From Polyodon spathula (Eukaryota; Chordata; Actinopteri; Acipenseriformes; Polyodontidae): DNA of 64,000 nucleotides. Each line of letters starts with the position of its first letter. The stretch's first letter is position 1. The notes beneath the pieces are model-generated. The model saw nothing but the letters and a program-made list of their open reading frames with translations, was not told the origin of the DNA and ran no database searches. Location: positions 84,361,785 to 84,425,784 of the forward strand of contig NC_054535.1 in NCBI RefSeq assembly GCF_017654505.1, read 5' to 3'. Below, piece after piece: positions 13,841 through 24,959 of this stretch. A program made the position numbers and the translations under genes.

Positions 13841-13950
13841 TAAGACTTGTAACTGTTAGTATTATATTTCCCTCTGCTCATTAAATGACCTCAGTTATTG
13901 AGCTCCAGAATTTTTATTTTAACATTATTGAACAGCTTATTTTAAAGGCA
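13841..13950 (+). repeat. Left arm of diverged inverted duplication
   Basis: This roughly 110-bp segment begins TAAGACTTGTAACTG, contains TTTCCCTCTGCTCA and TCAGTTATTGAGCTCCAGAA, and ends TTTAAAGGCA. It matches the reverse complement of 15,513-15,625 with scattered substitutions and small indels. Both copies have (AAT/ATT)n on their inner side. It may be an old duplication of a regulatory segment or an unclassified repeat family. It has no coding potential. Confidence 0.75.
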
Positions 13951-13965
13951 TCTGACCATGTCTAT

Positions 13966-13996
13966 TATTAATAATAATAATAATAAATAATAATAA

Positions 13997-14040
<44 letters not shown>
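13966..14040. repeat. (AAT)n microsatellite
   Basis: Interrupted AAT repeats directly inside the left arm of the inverted duplication. Confidence 0.95.
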
Positions 14041-15384
14041 AATCCTTTAATTTTCACTTTTTTACAAGTATTGGTAAAACATTAAAACAATTTAAAAATG
14101 AATTTACATTAGGGTCTAACTGACTTCATGGTATTATTATTTGAGTTTCTTATCCAATCTCCAATGTTTCCCACCATTCTTTCAGACTCTGAGAAAGTTT
14201 CTGCTGTTTGGATTGTGTCTACCTAAATGCAGGGCATTTTTACACAATTTTGAACAGAGCAGCGCTAAAACATGTTTTGACTGGTGTGGTTTTGACAAGG
14301 TCATCCGTCATCTGCACTACAGATTGATAACACAAACTAAAAGACACACATAATCGCCAGAAAAGGAATTTGGTTGAGTTGACTATGAAAAGTCTAGCTC
14401 ACTTTAAAAGAATGTGGGTCAGATCTCCTGGTTTGTTCTGCGACAACTGAGTGTGTAGTCGAGAGGCTTTTTTAAAAGCTGAATTGTTGTATCCAATATG
14501 TTTCCGTTATTTTTGTTGTCGAATTTCAAAGTAATATGCCTGTATACTCTATATCACGGTGTAATTAAACATCAACACAGACATCAGCTATTTATACTCG
14601 ACTTCAGTGCAGGCCGGGTCATTTAATGGCGCTTAACATTAAATTAAATTTATATGTAATGTGCATTTGGTTAAATAACGACTCAGCGTGTTTTTATTCA
14701 CTTTGTATGCACATATATCGTAGCTATGCATATTAAGAAATATAAATGAACTTTTTGACGCTAAAAATACAATTACAGATTAAGGTGTCGGTAGACAGCG
14801 TTTTTTTTAAATAATGCTGACTGCGGCATCAATCAGCACACATCACCTCATAAACACCTGCTGAGGGCAGCATGCTCCGTTTCAGCTTGTTAATATTGTC
14901 CTATAACTTCTATTTCTGCTTGTAACGAATTGTGTGTAGTCACATTCACAAATGCGATTTCAATTGCAGACTATAAACGGTAAAACAAGAGAGGGATATA
15001 AAACAAACAAAAACACCAGGGGCTTTTCAAACTTAGGAGCCAAAGAGCACTAAAAGAGCTCTCTAGATGTTTGATTAACATGGGTCCTCTGGGAGGGATT
15101 GCAAGCACACTTAACGCGGTGCTTGTCCATCAAGCGCCCAACAGAGGATCACTACTTTACTAAATGAGCAGGGTCCTTTTTTTAAATGGAAATTAAAACT
15201 AAACGTTTTTTTTTTTGTTTGTTTTTGTTTTTGTTTTGTTTTCTGAATCGTGACTTTACTGACTCCCGGATATCCGTTCATTACATAATTGTTATTGGAA
15301 CACATAAAAGTCAATGAAGTTAGTTCGGTTATAAGGAAGGTATAGATAAAAACTATGTACACACAATATATGTTCAAGTGAACG

Positions 15385-15509
<125 letters not shown>

Positions 15510-15512
15510 CAA

Positions 15513-15625
15513 TGCCTTTAAAAACAAGCTGTTCAATGATGTTTCAAAAATTTAATTTCTGGAGCTCAATAACTGAGTTCATTTTTGAGCAGAGGGAAAT
15601 ATGATATTAACGGTTGCAAGTCTTA
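15513..15625 (-). repeat. Right arm of diverged inverted duplication
   Basis: Reverse-complement partner of 13,841-13,950. Shared blocks include TCAGTTATTGAGCTCCAGAA and TTTCCCTCTGCTCA, read on the minus strand. It immediately adjoins the ATT/AAT tract. Confidence 0.75.
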
Positions 15626-17563
15626 TTATATACGTATACTGGCGTTTTACTTTTACCTTGCTATATAAACTTGATGTATAAATATTTAAACAAAAATCCA
15701 ATTGTGTAAAAAATGGACTTGGACTCCAGGCAGTGTATGTAGTTTATGTTTTGTGTCTGCTGTTGGTAAACTTTAAAATATTTATTTATTTATAAATAAT
15801 ATTTATTTAAAACTGTACTTTTGTGTTTTTTGTTTGTTTTTTTTCTGTCATAGTGATTTAAGCTACTTGGGACTTCCAGTTATAAAAAATGATCAAGTTT
15901 AGTATTTAATGTGGAAGCGATCCGACGTGTTTTTTAATCTTTACCCTGCAAATCGATGTTGAATATTGCTACGAATTTGTTGAAGTGAAATAAATAAATA
16001 AATAAATAATAAGAGTGTATTAACTGCAAAAGGGGAGCGCAGTGGCGTTTTTCTTCATTGATTAATGACCTCTAAAATAAAATGTAATGGGAGTTTGGAT
16101 CGATAAATTAACTGCTGAAATTCATCGTTTATTTGACAAAAAATAATGTTATTATAGTGGCAGGATGTTTTTGACGTGGATCTCAAAATGCTAGTACAGG
16201 GTTAGCCCCGATCTGCATTCTGTATGTATCTGATTCTGTTTGACATCCATTAAAAAGTTTACATTTCTTGTTAATTAATTCGGCTGATCAACGGAAGACA
16301 AATGGACGGTTCTCTTTGACAGGAGTCCGATAAAGAATTCAAGAGCTTTTCTCCATGTCCTGGGTGTCTCCTGATTATAGTTTTAAGGTCACGGGTTGCT
16401 GGGTTTATAATTCATTAATATAGACATTTATTCAGATGGGACTCGGTGATCCACATTTTCTCTAGCATCATGATTTAATCTCTGTTTGGAGAGTAACATA
16501 TTTATTTAGCTTAATCTAATAAAGTGTTTATTAATTTGTATTTAACAAGTCCAGTGTTTCATAAAAATAAATAGATCACTGCCCAAAATGATTTGGAGAG
16601 AGAACGTGTGTTCTTCATTGGTAACAGAATGTACGCAACATTAACTTCTAGTATCAACTCATATTTTTCAAGTAGGCCTATTCATTCTCAGGTGAGAAGC
16701 ATAACACATATTAATTCAAAAACCACACACGCTCTCCGACGTTTATATAGTTTCTACAGATATGGTTTACTGTATGTATAGAATCATTAAAATAAATCGA
16801 GATCAAAATACAAGTAATGTAAAATTGTTTGAAAGGGATTCATTTTAGGAACTCACGCTCCGCTGCCAAATGAAAAGTTATTTTCTGTGGAACCCTGCAT
16901 GGCAATTTAAGAACAGTGATATGACTAATCCTCACTTGACATGGTGAAATGCAATGCACAGTCTGTTAAATTACACACCTGTTGGTTTTGACATTTTTGT
17001 ATTAACATTATACAGATTTATTGCAGAGCAATGGTATATTAAATTAATACTCTTTCTCTAATATCGTGGTACCCAATAGCATTGACACCCTTTCCAAACT
17101 TTTACATGCAACACACGTTGATTTTGATAGCCGTTAAATAAAATATATTGATTGATTGATTTCTTGATTGTATTCCCATTTGTGGGTGTGTAGCCTGTAT
17201 TTAACATTCTTCTCAATGTCATCACTTCTTGGGTAAAAATATGAATCTCAAATTATAAAGTGAAATATTAAGAAATAATGTTTTTTTAAATTACTACGTT
17301 TTAATTTTAAAATTTATTTATTTATTTATTGTAATTGGTATCAAACGGGAAATAATTCCTTCATAATTTCCAAATTAAATATAGGCATATATGAAAAAAT
17401 AGGCTACCTTTAGCCAAGATTAATGCATTAATTAGTTTATGTGTGTGACATTTAACATATATTTTATTAATAATATTATTATATATAATAATAATAACAT
17501 AATATAATAATAATAATAATAATCGTTGTATGATTATCAGTAAGCAACGATAGATAAAAGTAT

Positions 17564-17680
<117 letters not shown>

Positions 17681-18110
17681 GGAAGTTATTTGAGATATCT
17701 CGAAATGATTTAGAGATATCTTTGAATGAACAGGAAGTAATTTACAGATATCTTTAAAGTACTTCCTGTTTTGAAGAGATTTCTTGTCTATTTATACATA
17801 TCTTTACATGAACAGAAACTCCTTTAGTGATGTCTTTAAATGATTTACAGATATCTCTAAATGACAGTGTGACGTACCATTCTAGCAAAATCCAAAATAT
17901 TTAAAGATATCTGTAAATCAATTTAAAGATATCTGTAAATCAATTTGAGATTCATTTTTAGATATCTCTATTTGATTTACAGTTCTCCTAAAACAAAATG
18001 TTTTAAAGATAGCTGTAATTGAATTTGAGAAAACTCTAAATGTTTTACAGATGTCTTTAAATATTTGAAGATATCTCAAATCGGATTTAAGATATCTCTA
18101 AATTATAGTT
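17681..18110. mobile_element. GATATC-rich element with internal inverted subrepeats (candidate MITE)
   Basis: Some 430 bp are built from about 17 spaced copies of AGATATCT-like palindromes in the context TTTAAAGATATCTGTAAAT or TTAGAGATATCT. The left end (ATTTGAGATATCTCGAAATG) and the right end read in reverse (TTTAGAGATATCTTAAATC) resemble each other, so the unit is broadly self-complementary. There is no open frame. This fits a foldback or MITE-type DNA element, but no target-site duplication could be fixed because the left flank is a TA array. A diverged satellite is the alternative. Confidence 0.5.
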
Positions 18111-18260
18111 TGGCTTGCCATAATAAAATGGGTATGACTTTACGAACCTATTTAAGTAAAGACAACTTTGATTATTCAAACTATCTCAAACAATGTATAA
18201 TCCAACACATAATTTAGTGTAGTGTATGTGTTTATTACTTAAGATCAAAGCTGGATACGT

Positions 18261-18288
18261 CAAAAAAAAAAAAAAAAAAAAAAAAAAA
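18261..18288 (+). repeat. Poly-A tract
   Basis: About 28 adenines, possibly the tail of an old retroposed sequence whose body I cannot identify. Confidence 0.7.
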
Positions 18289-19209
18289 CATTAAGAATGA
18301 CAGTATAATACTTTTAACGTGGATTTTATTTAATGTTTACTCATCACACAGTGCCAGTGTTGTTAGTTTCTTGATTCTTTGATTGGGGTGTAATCAGTGC
18401 CCCCAAGTGGTAAGCAGAAGTAAGGTTGTGTTTTCGGTACACTAATGCATTCTGGGATGATATGATGTATTTTGTTTGTATTTTTAGCAGTTGTGGGTAG
18501 GAAAAATTGAAAGGAAAAAGTAACCCACATGGAAATATGCTGTTGTCAAAATCAGCCTATACATTTAGCTGTTAATTAAATGTTATTAATATTCCATTTC
18601 AAAGTGTTGAAATAAAAGTATCATTGGTTGATTGTATGCTTTTCTACAGTTGTTTTATGTTCCTTTATACAAAGAAAAGTGGGACATGATTAAGATTAGG
18701 TGACAAGTTGAAAGATGTACATTTAAACAGGGATAAGTGGGTGAGGCATTTAATGGATATCACTCCTTTGAAATCTACAAAAAGCTCCTCTCATTCCTTT
18801 AATGCTGACAAATGCAAATATAACACCCAAAAGTAAATCTAAATTATATAATGTAAAAGGTTGCATATTTTAGTGCTGGCTATTAATTTATCCATAAAAC
18901 TTGATAAGATAAAATTTAGAAGACTGATTAAGTAAGAGATAACGAACTTGGGATGTACCTTTACTTATTTCAGTAGATTTGTTACTTCAGTAGAGATTTT
19001 GGGTTGTTTCATGGTTTAGTTTAACTGTAGAGCTTAAGGTGTTACCGATAAATCAACAAGATAACATTTAAATTTGTTAGATCGGATGCCTCATCGTTCT
19101 GATTCAAACTAGATTTAATAAGCTTAAAACAAACAAACAAAAACTTAGTTTAAAAGTTAAAACATCATTTTGTAGTTGGTGGACCTTAAGTTACACATAT
19201 AACCTCTAT

Positions 19210-19253
19210 CTATATATATATATATATAATATATCTATATATATATATTATAG

Positions 19254-19282
<29 letters not shown>
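19210..19282. repeat. (TA)n microsatellite
   Basis: Imperfect TA array with TATC and TTA interruptions. Confidence 0.92.
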
Positions 19283-19286
<4 letters not shown>

Positions 19287-19490
19287 CTTTTCAAACTGAC
19301 AGATAATCGTAACTTTATAAAACAAAAAAGTACTACACATTAAAAAATAAGATTCCTGAGTGTTCAAGAACATCTTGTTCGCTTACTTTCTTAAAATTTA
19401 ATACATTTTATATTTACATTTTTTTTTTATACAGCAATATGACTGTTTTCCATTTTACCAGAGTGGTACTAAATAAACCATTTGGTTCTG

Positions 19491-19826
19491 CAGCTATGGC
19501 CATAAGTTTTGTATCACCTAGAATATTTAGGATTGAGACAGAATTAGGAAAACAAACACCTTTATGAATGTAATATAGATATTTTATTTAGTTAGCATCA
19601 TGTAGTCAAACAAATTACAAAATGATATCACAAGTCTAATGCCATAATAGTAGTACAGTATTTCAGGTTAGGTTTCAACAATGTCAGTTTTTCATTAAGT
19701 ATATGGAAAACTAAAGAAGTATGTAATTCAATATGTTAAAGTAACTTTTGGCAAGTTTCATTCGACTTTATCAAGCAACATTTGTTAATTCTATAATGTG
19801 AAGCAAAACTTTTGACAATAGCTGTA
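19491..19826. mobile_element. Tc1/mariner-type MITE (non-autonomous)
   Basis: The left end (CAGCTATGGCCATAAGTTTT) and the reverse complement of the right end (TACAGCTATTGTCAAAAGTT) form imperfect terminal inverted repeats of the Tc1 style, including the characteristic GCCAAAAGTTTTG-like core. The roughly 336-bp interior has no transposase. The right end abuts TA, consistent with TA target duplication. It is an internally deleted or non-autonomous copy. Confidence 0.65.
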
Positions 19827-20930
19827 TAAACAGTTTAGTGGTGTTCTTGTGATTGGTAGCCCATAGAATATGTATAACATCAACCTGTTGGTTAACAGTA
19901 TGTGTTGCTCTTCTTTTACACACTTTCATAAGAATACAGTAGAAACACAACATGTGTATGGTTTGAGATTCACTCACTCATGCACACATACAAGCACTGC
20001 AATCTAAACCACCTATCCCTTAGGGGCAATTTATCTTTGTTGTCACTAATCTGAGTCTATATTTCCATATTCCATTATCATTCTGGATACTGATAACATG
20101 AATGAGCAGACATCATGTGTCCTATACTATATTGAATCATAAACAAAAATTAATAGGCTCCTTTACTGAGGTTGATATGATAGGCTGAGACATTGGGACT
20201 TAAATATGTATTGATGGGGGTTCAGCTATGATGAATAAATACACAGAACTATCTGGTAAAGTTAATTTTTTCCCAGTGGGGCTTAAAAGACAGCATAGTG
20301 TTGTTTTTTTTAACACACTTGTGTCCTTAGTAGCGGGTTCCGAAACATAGTGTTGCACACCCCCAAATGTTGCTACAATTGTTTAAATAAATGTACCGGT
20401 AATTTTTATTTTCATTGTTAACATCCTGTGTTAACATCTAGTGCACTGATAGTGTAAGGATTATTGCCCACATTGTCAAGCAGGTAACACAGCAATAATG
20501 ATCCATGATGTGGTATGGAAAAGAAATGCCAAAGCACCTGTTATTTTTTTTTATTTTATTTTTTTTTTATAAATTTAATCCTGCAGTGATTTAGAGGACA
20601 GATCTCAAACCCCAGTCCACTAGAGCAGCCAAAACAGCTTGAAAACTGAAATAAATTTGTAAGTGTAAAAAGTTGTCAGGTAAAAATTCCAGGTGTGTTA
20701 AACAGGTATTTTAAACACTTAGTTTCCCCCTTTTCATCTACTTGAAAAATAACATTGCATATGTCTTTGCCTGAATTATTTTCAGTTAAATTGAATTTAC
20801 CGGAAATAAAATTACCATTAGCAAAGATACAAGGCACTCGTTAATGATTTTTGAAGTTAACAGGCAAAGTGTGATGTAAATAGAGGAAACTGCTTAAGCC
20901 CAGCTTGAGATAAAGGATAGAAGATATTTT

Positions 20931-20970
20931 TTCAAGGACAAGTGTACTTGTCAGCAGCTTCCCTGAGTAA
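20931..20970 (+). repeat. Isolated unit of the degenerate satellite seen at 5,141-5,475
   Basis: Contains CAAGGACAAGTGTACTTGTC and CAGCAGCTTCCCTGAG, closely resembling the satellite units 15 kb to the left. It shows that the family is dispersed. Confidence 0.5.
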
Positions 20971-21210
20971 AAGGGACAAGCATTTGAAAGGCTGTTAGAA
21001 GGAGCAGCAGTGAAGGGCACAACATACAGTATGTTAAAAAGAAAACGTAATTTTGCACCTACCTGTACTTCAGTTGACTGGAGCGCAGGCCGGTGATCGG
21101 GAGCAAGCAGTGACAGGCAGAGGTGTGCAACTGCGAAACTGCGCAGCGATGTCTGGAGTTTCAGGGGGAACAAAGTGAAGATAAGGGGGAGCGCATGCGA
21201 CGTCTGACCC

Positions 21211-22072
21211 TCATGTCGTGACGTCTGCAAGTCCAGGCGGACCGGAGTAGGGGAGCAGGCAAGTAACTGCCTGGCAATGCTGTGACCTGGGAGTTAGGAC
21301 TAGCAGAGGGAGGTCTGGGCATTCCGGTAGGGGAACTACGATGTCGGGGCAAGGGACCGCACCATCTGGTGCTGTACTCGTTTTCAGGGGTGGTGGTTGG
21401 GGCTGTGGTATAGGTGGGCTCTTCACCTCCTCCCCCTTGTTTGTTGCTTCTCCCTCAGATGCTGGTGACAGCGTGGCTTCTCCCTCAGATGCTGGTGACA
21501 GCGTGGCTTCTTCCTCAGATGCTGGTGACAGTGTGGCTTCTCCCTCAGATGCTGGTGACAGCGTGGCTTCTCCCTCAGATGCTGGAGACAGCGGAGGTTC
21601 TCCCTCAGGCGCTGGAGGCAGCGGAGGCTCCTCCCTCAGGCGCTAGAGGCAGCGGGGGCTCCTCCCTCAGGTGCTGGAGACAACGGTGACTCCTCCCTTA
21701 GGCTCTAGCGGCAGCAGAGGCTCCTCCCTCAGGCGCTAGAGGCAGCTGGGGCTCCTCCCCTCTGGGTGCTGGAGACAGCAGGGGTTCCTCCCCTCTGGGC
21801 GCTGGAGACAGCGGGGGCTCCTCCTCTCTGGGCTCTGGCAGCGGCGGCTCCAATGTTGAGCTCACCCACCTCTCAAACATTAACGCCAGCGCCGTTGGTC
21901 CTGGCTCTGGAAGTCCCCGTTCCACTCCCCACTTCTTATTTTGTTCAATTTGAGCAGCAGTGTTTCTATTTATTTGATCAATGAGCTCCTTCAAATCCAT
22001 TATTGTGTGTTGAGTCAGAAGGGCACTTCTGGTACCATCCTTAGGATTTGCAGGCCCCCTGTACTGCTCCAT
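21211..22072 (-). pseudogene. Repetitive proline/glutamate-rich coding relic, probably from a retroelement
   Basis: On the minus strand, an ATG at 22,072 opens MEQYRGPANPKDGTRSALL. A segment with LKELIDQINRNTAAQIEQNK (possible short coiled coil) follows, and then 10-11-residue repeats of the type SPAPRGEEP. A stop at about 21,698 interrupts it. Beyond, in the same style, DNA repeats encode tandem SPASEGEATL units (21,449-21,600) and then a proline-rich tail ending near 21,211. The G+C content is well above that of the surrounding DNA. I cannot assign a domain. The layout resembles the variable leader or gag-like part of a multicopy mobile element rather than a host gene. An orphan host gene is less likely, since there is a stop and no exon structure. 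Confidence 0.45.
21449..21800. repeat. 30-33 bp coding minisatellite
   Basis: Five nearly identical 30-bp units (TCCCTCAGATGCTGGTGACA core) are followed by more diverged 30-33-bp units (CCTCAGGCGCTGGAGGCAG core). Unit length is mostly a multiple of three, so copy number can vary without shifting the minus-strand reading frame. Confidence 0.9.
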
Positions 22073-22094
22073 CTGTTACAATGCATAGCCCATA

Positions 22095-22096
<2 letters not shown>

Positions 22097-22168
<72 letters not shown>
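22097..22168. repeat. (TA)n microsatellite
   Basis: About 35 TA units immediately upstream (minus sense) of the repetitive coding relic. Confidence 0.95.
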
Positions 22169-22171
<3 letters not shown>

Positions 22172-22854
22172 CTAATTTCTAATTGTTCTATTGGAATATA
22201 TAAATTATAGATTCAGCTTTAATCAACATATTTTTTTCGAAACCCATTTGTTGCTAATTATTGACAATATCATGACTGAAAACCAACACCTGATGATAAT
22301 AATACAATAAATAAATACATAATCAAGTGCTGAAAAATAAATTGGAACGAAATGCTTAAAACTAAAGCAGAGTGAGGCAATTTCCAAGCAAAAACTGAAA
22401 AGCGTGACAACAAATCTTTTGCGCTTTTATGGTCATGACAGTTCTGCTTCCACGTTTACATAAGAGTTTATTTTAGAGAGAGAATTTAGTCATCCAAATG
22501 CAAACAACCTCATTAATAATAAAATAATGGGAGGGTTTATTCAAATATCACCAAACGCGCTGAAAAGAGATGCTGCGTGATAAAGGATATCGTTCAAATA
22601 ATGCACAGGGGTTTATATGAGGTTTTACACGCTAGCCAGAGATGAAGAGAAGGTTACCCCCAGTCTGTCTAGATTGCAAAGGGCATGCAGTTAAAATGGT
22701 TCATGCTGCCAAGAAGAAGAAAATAATAATAGTTATTACAATTATTGTTTAGAATTAGTTGTTCTAGAAATGGTAGAAGTAGCATGTGAACAAAAACCGA
22801 CAGCGCTCACCAATTCCCATTACTGCTTTACTTATGCTTCTAGACTACTGATAA

Positions 22855-23060
22855 GAACATAAGAACATAAGAAAGTTTACAAACGAGAGGAGGCCATTCG
22901 GCCCATCTTGCTCGTTTGGTTGTTAGTAGCTTATTGATCCCAAAATCTCATCAAGCAGCTTCTTGAAGGATCCCAGGGTGTCAGCTTCAACAACATTACT
23001 GGGGAGTTGAACAACATTACTGGGGAGTTGAACAACATTACTGGGGAGTTGGTGATGTCC
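22855..23060. mobile_element. Dispersed SINE-like repeat fragment with internal triplication
   Basis: Contains AGAGGAGGCCATTCGGCCCA and TTGCTCGTTTGGTTGTTAGT. From memory, this block recurs in non-teleost ray-finned fish sequences and microsatellite flanks. It continues with AGCTTCTTGAAGGATCCCAG and then three copies of a 22-bp unit, ACATTACTGGGGAGTTGAAC, at about 22,990-23,052. There is no coding potential. The family assignment is inference. Confidence 0.55.
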
Positions 23061-23414
23061 TTTCACACGCCCATATATATTAGTCTTAGCCAACTGTGTA
23101 ACTGTTAATGTGCTAAACAAAAGGATTATGCATTCAATAATCACAAATATGCGTTAATGTATCAATTAAGCAGTTGAACAAATATATTAAATATGTGTTG
23201 GTTTCAAACACAGGTACTTTGTTGAAATATTAAAATTAATTATGCAGAAAATGTGGAAACTTGCACAAACGCTGTTAATATAATAAATAAATAATTTGTG
23301 TGTATTTGCTAATTAGTTATAAGGGTATATAAAATCATTGGCCTACTTACAACGTAGTTGCTATGGAAATGGATGGATAGAGATGACGCAGACAAACACT
23401 GGGTAGATTAAGTC

Positions 23415-24017
23415 TTGTATGGGAAGGACTCTTTCAGTCCCATGCAATGGGTTTGCAGGAAAGGAATTGTGCATCTATTGCTTTCTTATCTAATACTTTT
23501 TTTCCAGCAGACACCCTCATACATTTTGTCCCTATGTATAGACCTCTATTTGTACATCGGCAGGAAAGACAAATGTGGGCGCAATCGTCCCTCTGTTTGT
23601 TGGGACGAGTCTTTCTCTGACAATCAATGGATTGAAACATTTCGGGTCATCCAAGCTATGTTTGACCAACTGGTGGAACTTGTAAGGGTGGACAAATACA
23701 TGTCACCAATACATGTCCGTACACCTGTGCCGCTGCAGAGGCAAGTGGGTATTGCTCTGTACAAACTCACGTCGGCCACAGAGTACAGAGTTGTTGGGAA
23801 TGTATTTGGAGTCCACAAATCCACTGTCCATCGCTATCTGAACATTTTCTGCTGCTCTCTTGTTCGCAGACATATGTCTACCTATATTGTTATGCCTGAC
23901 GAGAGAGAGGGTCAGATGAGTCAGATGATAGCTCGTCGTGTGTATGATACATACGGTGTGCCTCAGGTAATGGGGACAATAGATGCTACCCATATTCCAA
24001 TTACTGCATTAACTTAA
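23415..24017 (+). pseudogene. PIF/Harbinger transposase, N-terminal half
   Basis: The 200-codon frame reads, from about residue 45, RKDKCGRNRPSVCWDESFSD, a helix-turn-helix region (VPLQRQVGIALYKLTSATEY, then VVGNVFGVHKSTVHRYL) and ends with VMGTIDATHIPI. That is the first catalytic Asp block of the DDE nuclease in PIF/Harbinger transposases. The family is usually about 350-400 residues, so the second Asp and the Glu are missing and the frame stops shortly after the first Asp. An acceptor-like tttttttccag at about 23,500 hints that only the part after it is true exon. The open frame is long for a relic, which suggests fairly recent truncation. Terminal inverted repeats were not identified. Confidence 0.75.
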
Positions 24018-24504
24018 GAATTAAATTAATAGAGACTGGAATGTGTATGTTGTTACAAGATGTAAATGTTACTTGAATTTGTAATATGTAATTGTACTTC
24101 AAAGACGTTTTTTGAATTAAGAACAGTATGATCTATTTTATGTTGAATACATTTCTTTGAAGGGGATGATGGATGTTGGTCCTCTGTCTGTGGTTATGAT
24201 ATATAAAATATTTTTAACCTGTCCACTCCTGTGGTGGGGAAATTACATTTCTTGCAGGTCTCAGCATGATTGACCATAAAAAGTATACTGAATCTCACAG
24301 TACATAGGATACCATAAACCATCATTTTTCAAAACTGCTTTGATCATACTGATGGAACAGAGCATTATGTAATCTTTAAAATATTCAAAACACTTTAATT
24401 TGAATTTAAAAGTTATTTCTTATGGTTGAACTAAAACATATTTCATTTGAATGTGACAAAGGAATAAGTGAAACGCTTTAAGCCCTTCATGTACTACTGA
24501 TGTA

Positions 24505-24680
24505 TATTTTTTTATTATTTGGCAGAAGCCTTTATCCTGTACTGTATTTAATATTCAAGTACAGTACAGATTACAGTAAGTGCAAATGATACTACTAAAA
24601 TACAATATGAAATAGGATGCAACAAGTTAAGATTATACAAGTTATATCTTCAGTGACATAGAAAAGGAATCTGGAGTCTA
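24505..24680 (+). mobile_element. Short dispersed repeat fragment (GCAGAAGCCTTTATCC type)
   Basis: TTATTTGGCAGAAGCCTTTA resembles a motif (GGCAGACGCCTTTATCC) that is widespread in ray-finned fish short interspersed repeats. The following sequence is diverged. No ends could be fixed. Confidence 0.35.
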
Positions 24681-24959
24681 GTACTTGTAACGTGGTTAAA
24701 AGGCTGGGTAAGCTATATCAGGAGTTGTACCAGTTTGCTACAACAGAATCAGGTCGGGACTGGACTGATCCTTGTCCAAGCCCTGTCCATTTTGCGGTTC
24801 CAGGCCATGGGTACTTGATTCCAGTCGAATGAACCACCTTGTCTTAACCAAATGATTGGATGTGCACATAATCAGTTCAGGTTTTTAACAGAGATACAGC
24901 TTCCCTGATACAGATTTAGGTTTAAAAAAGCTGTCTAGCTGCAGAGTTCTATCCTCTAC

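Noticed and set aside
18420..18460. GCATTCTGGGAT resembling a reversed ZNF143 core
   Set aside because: It lacks the ACTAC half and is not in an LTR. Too weak to call.
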